NCBI GenBank assembly: GCA_016189845.1
Contig: JACPRT010000214.1
Coordinates: 1-5,660 of the forward strand
DNA length: 5,660 nucleotides
Direction of reading: 5' to 3'
Source of the DNA: Chloroflexota bacterium
GTDB lineage: Bacteria > Chloroflexota > Dehalococcoidia > Lucifugimonadales > Lucifugimonadaceae
The position numbers were made by a program, and so were the translations under genes. The notes below the pieces were generated by a model. That model saw nothing but the letters and a program-made list of their open reading frames with translations, was not told where the DNA came from and made no database searches. Position 1 is the first letter of the stretch. Every line of letters starts with the position of its first letter. Positions 1 to 5,303 of this stretch are shown in pieces.

Positions 1-747
1 CTTGGCGGCAAATATGAATTCAGCGCGGTCAACCGCCGCAAGGTAGCGGGAGTGCCGTGCCTCCAGGCAGACGTCGCTGATTACGAAGCCATCCGGCCGG
101 CTTTCGATGGCATCGGCACGGTCCTGCACCTGGCTGCATACACCAAGGACATCCAGAACTGGGACGAAACGATGAGGGTGACGGTCCACGGCACCCTGAA
201 TGTCTTTCGGGCCGCGCATGAGGCCGGCGTGAAGCGGATCGTGTTCATGAGCAGCGGATCGACGATGTGCGCATGGGAATGGCACGAGGGTTCGCCTTAC
301 GGTGCGCTGGCCCGTGGCGAGTACGACAGGTTGAAGCGACCCTGGAAGATGCTCGACTACCGGGATGCCCCACGCCCTGACAGCCCGTATGCGGTCGGGA
401 AGCTCTACGGCGAAGCGTGCGGCCGGTGGTATTCCGACAAACACGCGATGTCGGTGCTGGTCATCCGCCTGGGTGCTGTGCTGGACACCAACCGACCCAA
501 GCTGATCCGGCACTTCCCGGGCTATCTGGACCAGATGGACGCGGTCCAGATGATCGACAAGTGCCTTTCGGCGCCCTTGTCGCTCAAGTACGACATCTTC
601 GATGCCATCTCAGACAACAGCACCCGGTGGCGGGACACGTCGCACGCCAAGGAAGTCCTTGGGTGGCGGCCCACCGGGTCGTCAGACAAGTTCGATCCGA
701 ACGAGTTCAGGAAAGAATCGGGGTCGGGACTGCCAGTCAAGTTCTGA
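1..747 (+). CDS. NAD(P)-dependent epimerase/dehydratase (extended SDR), 5'-truncated
   Basis: The reading frame is open from base 1 to a TGA at 745-747, giving 248 visible residues. The gene begins upstream of the window, so the N-terminal Rossmann glycine motif (GxxGxxG) is missing. The GTG at base 52 is only an internal codon. Visible extended-SDR hallmarks are a D-V-A-D segment after strand beta3, the V-L-H-L-A-A strand-beta4 motif, the V-x-G-T-L-N-V helix, M-S-S-G-S (catalytic Ser, about residues 84-87) and S-P-Y-A-V-G-K (Tyr130 and Lys134, the YxxxK pair). The C-terminal part, with W-R-D-T-S-H-A-K-E-V-L-G-W-R-P, resembles uronate dehydrogenase-like SDRs, which oxidise sugar acids with NAD. 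That substrate is inference; a sugar epimerase, reductase or other dehydrogenase is possible. About 46 residues separate the catalytic Ser from Tyr, longer than the spacing I expect for the family. The stop lies 4 bases from the stop of the convergent M20 gene. The family call is secure and the substrate is unknown. Confidence 0.9.
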   Translation, partial: LGGKYEFSAVNRRKVAGVPCLQADVADYEAIRPAFDGIGTVLHLAAYTKDIQNWDETMRVTVHGTLNVFRAAHEAGVKRIVFMSSGSTMCAWEWHEGSPYGALARGEYDRLKRPWKMLDYRDAPRPDSPYAVGKLYGEACGRWYSDKHAMSVLVIRLGAVLDTNRPKLIRHFPGYLDQMDAVQMIDKCLSAPLSLKYDIFDAISDNSTRWRDTSHAKEVLGWRPTGSSDKFDPNEFRKESGSGLPVKF

Positions 748-751
748 GTTC

Positions 752-2110
752 CTAGCGGCCGCCGCAGACGTCGTAGGCGAGGGCGATCATCGCCTTCGTT
801 GAACTGACCAGGCTCAGGATTCCGGTAGATTCGTTAGTCCCGTGAGCATTGGTCAGCGTTGGGTCGTCCGACGGATGGACACCGGTGAAGCCGTAGGTGA
901 CGATGCCGATGTTCCGAGTGAAGCGTGAATCGGTGAACCCGTTGCTCACCATCGGCGCCCAACGGATGTCGCTCCTGCCGATCGCGGCGGCCTGCGCACG
1001 CTTCACCGCCTCGGCGAGCTCGCTCTCGTATGGCGATTGATTGGGCACCGACATGTAGTCGACGTCGTACTCGACCCCTTCCACGCCCTTCAGGACCTGG
1101 TCGAGCTGCCGGCGCACATAGTCTTCGTGCTGGAATGGCAGGGATCGCACGTCGCAGGTAAGTTCGATCATTTCCGGGACGCTGTTCGACTTGATGCCGC
1201 CCTTGATCATCGTAGGGGTCAGCGTCATGCGAGACAGCGCGCGCAACAGGGTCGCAAGCCGCCTGCTCTTCGGTTCCACCTCGGCAATGATCCGGTCGAT
1301 GTTGGAAGGCGTCGGCTTGTCCTCGATGGCGAACTCCGACAGGTGATCGAACAGGGGCAGCGACGTGTCAAGCTCCGGCTTATAGGCCTCGATCCGCTTC
1401 AGTGCTTCAGATAAGCCGAAGCTCGAGTTCTTCCCGGTCCAAGGCACCGAGGCATGTGCGCTCTCGCCCTTGAACCGGACGTGGATCTCGAGGCGACCCT
1501 TCTCGCCGATCCCCAGCAGATAGACGACGTTGCCTGCCATCTCGACTGCCGTGCCGCCGCCCTCGTTGACCGCGAATTCCGATTCCAGTGATTCCGGGTG
1601 CATCTCGGCGAGCCAGCCAAAACCCCAGCGGCCACCGTGTTCTTCGTCCGCACCCGAGACCAGCCTGAGTCCGTGCTCCAACCGCACATCGTTGCGTCGA
1701 AGTATCGCGACGGCCATCAACTGGGCGGTGAGCAACGCCTTGCAGTCGGAAGCGCCGCGGCCGTAGATGCGTCCGCCCGTCACCGTTGCGCTGAATGGCT
1801 CGTACCGCCACTTCGACACGTTTTCTACCGGCACCACGTCCGTGTGCGACATAAGCATGAGCCGGGTCTTCCGCTGGCGCCCGGGCACGGTCGCGATGAG
1901 GTTGCCCCGCTCGGGGTCCCGGCCGAGGATATGGGACTCGACCCGTTCACTCCCAAGCCAGTCGCGGCAGAACTCCGCGACGGGGGTCTCGTTACCCGTG
2001 GGCATGAATCCGGTGTTGACCGACGGGATGCGGATCAGCGATTGCTCGAGGCCGACGATCTCGTCCACGCTGCGGTCGACCTGGTCCAGGAGCGATTGAA
2101 GAGAAGGCAC
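752..2110 (-). CDS. M20 family metallopeptidase / amidohydrolase (ArgE/DapE/CPG2-like)
   Basis: Predicted cytoplasmic zinc-dependent hydrolase of amide or peptide bonds, 452 residues, a normal length for M20 enzymes. The full active-site set is visible: S-H-T-D-V-V-P (metal ligand His89, Asp91), G-R-G-A-S-D (bridging Asp122), A-D-E-E-H-G-G (general base Glu156, ligand Glu157), N-E-G-G-G (ligand Glu183) and H-G-T-N-E-S (ligand His423). The dimerisation domain lies roughly at residues 200-320 and contains A-H-A-S (His219). There is no signal peptide. The GTG start at 2110 is supported by a purine-rich Shine-Dalgarno at 2115-2121. It is the second gene of an operon, 9 bases after the flavin monooxygenase, so translation is probably coupled. 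M20 members include deacetylases, succinyl-diaminopimelate desuccinylase, carboxypeptidase G2, carnosinases and allantoate-type amidohydrolases, and the sequence alone does not choose among them. Pairing with a monooxygenase favours a catabolic role over lysine or arginine biosynthesis (inference). Confidence 0.93.
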   Translation of the reverse strand: MPSLQSLLDQVDRSVDEIVGLEQSLIRIPSVNTGFMPTGNETPVAEFCRDWLGSERVESHILGRDPERGNLIATVPGRQRKTRLMLMSHTDVVPVENVSKWRYEPFSATVTGGRIYGRGASDCKALLTAQLMAVAILRRNDVRLEHGLRLVSGADEEHGGRWGFGWLAEMHPESLESEFAVNEGGGTAVEMAGNVVYLLGIGEKGRLEIHVRFKGESAHASVPWTGKNSSFGLSEALKRIEAYKPELDTSLPLFDHLSEFAIEDKPTPSNIDRIIAEVEPKSRRLATLLRALSRMTLTPTMIKGGIKSNSVPEMIELTCDVRSLPFQHEDYVRRQLDQVLKGVEGVEYDVDYMSVPNQSPYESELAEAVKRAQAAAIGRSDIRWAPMVSNGFTDSRFTRNIGIVTYGFTGVHPSDDPTLTNAHGTNESTGILSLVSSTKAMIALAYDVCGGR

Positions 2111-2114
2111 GCTA

Positions 2115-2121
2115 CCCCCTC
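2115..2121 (-). promoter_or_regulatory. Shine-Dalgarno of the M20 gene, overlapping the upstream stop codon
   Basis: On the minus strand the bases read GAGGGGG, then TAGC, then the GTG start at 2110. The site shares bases with the TGA stop (2120-2122) of the monooxygenase gene. Ribosomes finishing the first gene would therefore uncover or reuse this site, which supports one transcript and coupled translation. It also fixes the GTG as the M20 start. Confidence 0.7.
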
Positions 2122-3301
2122 AGCGACTGACGAATACGTTGCTCTTGTGATCGTCGATGGAAGGAGCGGTCTGTGGCGGCTTGGAGCCCACACCCGGCAG
2201 CTGGCCAGCCTTGTTCGCCGCTTTCGTCCGCTCCCACTCGCGCTTGAGGTCGGCGGTGTGACCGCGGAAATGCGGCACGACATAACGGGCGAATAGCTCC
2301 ATGGACCGCCTGTACCTGGCTTCGGGCATCCATTCATGCGTCGTCTGCATGATGCCGCCGATGCCGCCGGCCCTGGCATTCAGCGCCTCTATCTTCTCGA
2401 TCGCGTCGTCCGGCGTGCCGATGATCCAGCCCCGCGTATCCGCGATTGAACCTACGGTTATCTCGGCCTCCGGCTGACCGGGGTACGATTCGTAGTTCGC
2501 CTTGCCGCCGATGGTCATGAAGTAGTCGTGGGCGTCTCGATGCGCGCCTGCCTGCACGTCTTCCCAGGCCTGCTCACGGGTATCTGCCAGATGGACGTAG
2601 GTAGCGATGCGCCAGCGGTCCCGTGCGACGGTGGTCTTGTATTTCGCCGCAGCCTGCTCGACGAACGCCCACTGCTTCTCCAGGGGGAGCGAGCCCTGGG
2701 GCGGCACCTTGTTTCCCGCCGAGAACAGGAACATCTCGTATTTCGCGGCGAGGTCGAGCGCGTTGGCGCTGCCACCGGTCGCAATCGCCAGCGGAAGGCG
2801 AGGCTGCTGGTACGACCGCAGCTGCAGGGCCATGTCCTTCAGCTGCCAGAATTTGCCGTCGTAGCAGATCGGATCGGGCGACCCCAGCAGCTTCACGATA
2901 ATGTCGATCGACTCGTTCATCATCGGACGCAGGTCGGCAAACGGAATGTTGAAGAGCTTGATGTCCGGCGGGAGGGCGCTCGGCCCAACGCCCAGGGTTA
3001 CGCGGCCGCGCGTCAGGTGATCGAGGAAGGCGAGCCGTTCCGCGACATGGAACGGGTGGTGGAATGGCAGGTTGATCACCGAGGTGCCCAGCCTGATCCG
3101 CGTCGCCGTCGCAGCGGCCTTGGCAAGGAACATATCAGGCGAGGGGATGGTCTCCCACGCTGCCGAATGGTGTTCGCCAACGAAGAATTCGTCGTATCCG
3201 AGCTCCTCGGCGTAATTGATCAGGGCGATGTCGCGCTCGAAGGCCAGCGAAGGGTTCTCCGCCGGCAGGTGGAGCGGCATCATGAAGAATGCGAACTTCA
3301 C
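2120..3301 (-). CDS. LLM class flavin-dependent monooxygenase (LimB / bacterial luciferase-like)
   Basis: Predicted cytoplasmic TIM-barrel monooxygenase that uses reduced flavin (usually FMNH2, supplied by a separate reductase) and O2 to oxidise an organic substrate. It has 393 residues. The N-terminal strand K-F-A-F-F-M-M-P (residues 2-9), E-E-L-G-Y-D-E-F-F-V-G-E-H-H-S (32-46), I-R-L-G-T-S-V (69-75), H-H-P-F-H-V-A-E-R (81-89), L-D-H-L-T-R-G-R (93-100), G-V-G-P-S-A-L-P-P-D (104-113) and I-G-T-P-D-D-A (294-300) are typical. Overall it resembles limonene 1,2-monooxygenase-like proteins, but the substrate is unknown. About 45 charged or polar C-terminal residues follow the barrel. The GTG at 3301 is preferred: it starts at the first barrel strand and has a GGGAG Shine-Dalgarno 6 bases upstream. 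An in-frame TTG at 3403 would lie upstream of the predicted transcription start, beside the -35 box. The gene leads the operon with the M20 hydrolase. Confidence 0.93.
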   Translation of the reverse strand: MKFAFFMMPLHLPAENPSLAFERDIALINYAEELGYDEFFVGEHHSAAWETIPSPDMFLAKAAATATRIRLGTSVINLPFHHPFHVAERLAFLDHLTRGRVTLGVGPSALPPDIKLFNIPFADLRPMMNESIDIIVKLLGSPDPICYDGKFWQLKDMALQLRSYQQPRLPLAIATGGSANALDLAAKYEMFLFSAGNKVPPQGSLPLEKQWAFVEQAAAKYKTTVARDRWRIATYVHLADTREQAWEDVQAGAHRDAHDYFMTIGGKANYESYPGQPEAEITVGSIADTRGWIIGTPDDAIEKIEALNARAGGIGGIMQTTHEWMPEARYRRSMELFARYVVPHFRGHTADLKREWERTKAANKAGQLPGVGSKPPQTAPSIDDHKSNVFVSR

Positions 3302-3307
3302 GTCTAT

Positions 3308-3312
3308 CTCCC
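3308..3312 (-). promoter_or_regulatory. Shine-Dalgarno deciding the GTG start of the flavin monooxygenase
   Basis: The minus strand reads GGGAG, then a 6-base spacer, then GTG at 3301. The protein begins at the conserved first beta strand of the luciferase fold from this codon. The in-frame sequence upstream is Arg/Gly/Pro-rich and does not look like part of the family. Confidence 0.7.
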
Positions 3313-3330
3313 GCGGTTTGCGTGCGAATC

Positions 3331-3352
3331 GCCGGTCCACAGGCTGACCGGC
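3331..3352 (-). promoter_or_regulatory. Inverted repeat in the leader of the monooxygenase operon (possible operator or 5'-UTR hairpin)
   Basis: The arms GCCGGTC (3331-3337) and GACCGGC (3346-3352) are perfect 7-bp complements around an 8-base spacer. The repeat lies between the predicted -10 box (3372-3377) and the GTG start (3301), roughly 13-34 bases downstream of the expected transcription start. That placement is typical for a repressor operator, but it could also be a leader hairpin. Seven G+C-rich base pairs can occur by chance in DNA of this composition, so function is inference. No regulator gene is visible in the window. Confidence 0.4.
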
Positions 3353-3371
3353 CGAGCCACAGGGCGCGCGG

Positions 3372-3400
3372 AACGTATCACCCTGCTCCCGGCGGGTCAA
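3372..3400 (-). promoter_or_regulatory. Sigma70-like promoter of the monooxygenase-M20 operon
   Basis: On the minus strand TTGACC (-35, 3395-3400) is separated by exactly 17 bases from TACGTT (-10, 3372-3377). A TGA immediately before the -10 forms an extended -10 (TGn) element. The -35 matches the consensus at five of six positions and the -10 at three of six. Transcription would start near 3365, giving a leader of about 64 bases. The position agrees with the GTG start at 3301. This is a pattern match only. Confidence 0.5.
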
Positions 3401-3509
3401 CAAATACCCGGAAGCGTGTGAATTGCGGATTCGCGGTCCCGTTTATGCGTGCGGGCCGACATTCGCCGTTGCTAGCATCACGCCGGATCGGAGGCGGTCC
3501 AGTCGAGCC

Positions 3510-3514
3510 GGAGG
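3510..3514 (+). promoter_or_regulatory. Shine-Dalgarno of the membrane protein gene
   Basis: GGAGG sits 7 bases before the ATG at 3522, an optimal arrangement. It decides this ATG over the in-frame TTG at 3423, which would add 33 residues of Arg-rich, non-membrane-like sequence. I could not identify a convincing plus-strand promoter in 3302-3509. Weak -10-like words occur at 3442-3447 (TTTATG) and 3473-3478 (TAGCAT), but neither has a matching -35. Confidence 0.7.
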
Positions 3515-3521
3515 CCAATCG

Positions 3522-4268
3522 ATGGCTGTGGACGCGCCCGTGACGACAGAGCCGTCCGGGCAAAGCGGCGCTGCCCAGCGACGCAGTACCCGGGAGCGCT
3601 ACGCGAAGCTGGCGTTCGCGGTCGCCGTGACATCAATGCTCGTGCTGATCGCGGGATTTACGTACGACGAGCAGTCGGGCACGTACGACCAGCCCTACGT
3701 AATCGCGGTGCTCCTGCAGATCGTCCATGAGACCCCGTTCCAGCCGCTGTTCCTGATCATCGCGCTGCTGCCCATCTACCTGGCCGCGGCCCGCAACGTG
3801 TCCTGGGTTGCCCTGGCATCCGGCGGGCTGATGACCCTGTCGCTGGTGTTGCCATTCGCCAGGTTCCTGGCCATAAATGCGTCGGCAGCCGGTCCGGACC
3901 CTGCCGGATTCCACAATTCGCTGTTCCAGCTTGCCGGCCCCGGCCACCAGATGCCCCAGTTCGTGTCGATCGTCACCCTGATGTTCATGGGAGGCCTGGT
4001 CGCCCTCTTCTGGCGCCCCAGGGTGGGTGGTCTGATCGGGCTGATCGGCGCGATCACCATGATCTTCGTCTGGCCCGCCGTCCATGACGAGCCGCCGACC
4101 CGCGCCGGGGAGGCGGAGGTGATCTTCTTCGGACGTGGCCTCCTGTTCGGCTACTACCTGGCATGGGCGGGCGCCATCCTGGGGATCATCGGACAGTGGC
4201 TCGCAGCGGCGATCGCAAGGATCCACCAGCCGGGTCGGGCGCCCGACCCGGGCGCGGTCGGAGTTTGA
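3522..4268 (+). CDS. Six-helix integral membrane protein of unknown family
   Basis: I do not recognise this 248-residue protein. A polar N-terminal tail of about 28 residues, rich in Ser/Gln/Arg, precedes six hydrophobic stretches at about residues 29-46, 72-90, 94-117, 146-164, 168-186 and 205-230. Between helices 1 and 2 is an acidic, tyrosine-bearing loop (about 47-71, with T-Y-D-E and T-Y-D-Q). Between helices 3 and 4 is a loop with F-H-N-S and G-P-G-H-Q-M-P (130-146), and between helices 5 and 6 an acidic loop with H-D-E-P-P-T-R (188-194). The C-terminus is short and proline-rich. His131, His142 and His188 in or near loops could bind metal or haem, but this is speculation. The start is fixed by GGAGG at 3510-3514. 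The TolB-like lipoprotein follows immediately and probably shares the transcript. The last codons contain a perfect palindrome (4230-4251). It could be a small transporter, a respiratory or sensory membrane subunit, or an assembly factor. Confidence 0.85.
   Translation: MAVDAPVTTEPSGQSGAAQRRSTRERYAKLAFAVAVTSMLVLIAGFTYDEQSGTYDQPYVIAVLLQIVHETPFQPLFLIIALLPIYLAAARNVSWVALASGGLMTLSLVLPFARFLAINASAAGPDPAGFHNSLFQLAGPGHQMPQFVSIVTLMFMGGLVALFWRPRVGGLIGLIGAITMIFVWPAVHDEPPTRAGEAEVIFFGRGLLFGYYLAWAGAILGIIGQWLAAAIARIHQPGRAPDPGAVGV
4230..4251. repeat. Perfect 22-base palindrome near the membrane protein-propeller gene junction
   Basis: The two 11-base halves (4230-4240 and 4241-4251) are exact reverse complements with no spacer. 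As RNA it would fold into about 9 G+C-rich pairs closed by a GCGC tetraloop. It lies inside the last codons of the membrane protein gene, encoding the Pro-Gly-Arg-Ala-Pro-Asp-Pro-Gly stretch, and ends about 26 bases before the likely GTG start of the next gene. No T-run follows, so it is not a classical intrinsic terminator. It may act as an attenuator, an mRNA-stabilising or translation-gating hairpin, or a protein-binding site. Chance in G+C-rich coding DNA is possible but less likely at this length. Confidence 0.8.
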
Positions 4269-4276
4269 TCCCCTCC

Positions 4277-5281
4277 GTGGGACGCGGGATCGCCAGGTTC
4301 ATGGCCGGCCCGGTCGCGGCGAGCGCTGTTGTGCTGTCGTTCGCATGCGGGAGCAGCGGACGGGCGGACATCGCCTTCGTGTCGAGTCGTGACGGCAACC
4401 CCGAGGTCTACGTGCTGGAAGGCCAGTCCGGGATCCCGAGACGCCTGACGTCCACGCCGGACGACCGCGAGCGCGATCCGGTTATTTCGCCAGACGGCAA
4501 GAAGGTTGCATTCCTGTCCTCGCACGGCCAGGGCGAGACCGGCCTGTGGGTGATGGATATCGACGGCAAGAACACCCGGCGAATCGGCGGCCCACCGGGC
4601 GATCGGGTGTCGTTTGCGTGGTCGCCGGATGCCCTGCGGCTGGCGTACGAAATACGCGGAAACGGCGGCACTGACATCTTCGTGAGCGAGATCGAAAGCC
4701 AGAAGACGATCAGGGTCACCCGGGACGCAGGCGCCGAGGACCTGGGTGGATGGTCACGTGACGGTCAGTGGGTCGTGTACGCCCTCACCGAAGGCGCCCT
4801 GCAGGGGGTCAACCGGAAGAACCCGGACGGCGTGAACGAGATCCGGATCACGGAGCGCGAGGACCATCGCCCACGCTGGTCGCCGGACGGCACGCGGATC
4901 GCCTTCATGGCCAAACGTGACGCCTCCGACTTCGATATCTACGTGGTCGACATCAATGGCAGCAAGGAGCAGAACGTAACCAATGCGGCCGGCAACGACG
5001 GCGATTTCGACTGGTCGCCAGACAGCCGCCGCATCGTGTTCGTGTCGGACCGCCACGGCAACCCGGAGGTCTACGCGCAGGTGATCGGCCGGAAGGAGGC
5101 CACTCGCCTGACCAACAACAACGCGATCGACGCTGGCCCGCGGTGGTCGAGGGACGGGGGCGAGATCCTGTTCGTCTCAGATGCCGACGGGGACTTCGAC
5201 CTCTACATCATGCATCCCGACGGCTCAAGGCAGGAGCGATTGACTCTGAACGACGTCGACGACACCGGGGCTTCCTGGTAA
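4277..5281 (+). CDS. TolB-like (PD40/WD40) seven-repeat beta-propeller lipoprotein
   Basis: From the GTG at 4277 the product is 334 residues. An N-terminal basic-hydrophobic segment (R3, R7, then F8-A23) ends in L-S-F-A-C, so Cys24 is a plausible lipoprotein cysteine, although Phe at -2 departs from the best lipobox. The rest is a propeller. A strand such as I-A-F-V-S-S recurs seven times (about residues 32, 77, 122, 166, 208, 253, 297), each repeat closing on an S-P-D-G or related W-S-x-D motif. The last repeat ends at G-A-S-W, which would pair with the first strand to close the ring. These domains bind proteins or ligands, as in TolB or oligopeptidase propellers; no catalytic domain is attached. 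Start choice is uncertain. An ATG at 4301 would remove the basic n-region. A TTG at 4265 overlaps the upstream TGA. GGAG at 4260-4263 is badly spaced for any of these starts. The gene is probably co-transcribed with the membrane protein. Blades 1 and 6 are unusually similar. Confidence 0.88.
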   Translation: MGRGIARFMAGPVAASAVVLSFACGSSGRADIAFVSSRDGNPEVYVLEGQSGIPRRLTSTPDDRERDPVISPDGKKVAFLSSHGQGETGLWVMDIDGKNTRRIGGPPGDRVSFAWSPDALRLAYEIRGNGGTDIFVSEIESQKTIRVTRDAGAEDLGGWSRDGQWVVYALTEGALQGVNRKNPDGVNEIRITEREDHRPRWSPDGTRIAFMAKRDASDFDIYVVDINGSKEQNVTNAAGNDGDFDWSPDSRRIVFVSDRHGNPEVYAQVIGRKEATRLTNNNAIDAGPRWSRDGGEILFVSDADGDFDLYIMHPDGSRQERLTLNDVDDTGASW

Positions 5282-5303
5282 CCGGCGACCCGTCCCCTGT
5301 CCG

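Noticed and set aside
1598..2296. Plus-strand open frame of 232 codons spanning the M20-monooxygenase junction
   Set aside because: It crosses the operon junction antisense, shows no motif, and conflicts with two well-supported genes.
2528..3421. Long plus-strand open frame of 297 codons opposite the monooxygenase gene
   Set aside because: It is antisense to a gene with clear family motifs, and its own translation is Arg/Gly/Val/Glu-rich with no recognisable domain. Such mirror frames are common in G+C-rich DNA.
3470..3477. 8-base palindrome TGCTAGCA and the adjacent TAGCAT as a plus-strand promoter or operator
   Set aside because: It is too short to be significant, and there is no acceptable -35 element at 16-18 bases upstream.
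4277..5281. Calling the propeller gene tolB
   Set aside because: The N-terminal TolB domain is absent, seven repeats are present where TolB has six blades, and no Tol-Pal neighbours are visible. Only the propeller repeat family is supported.
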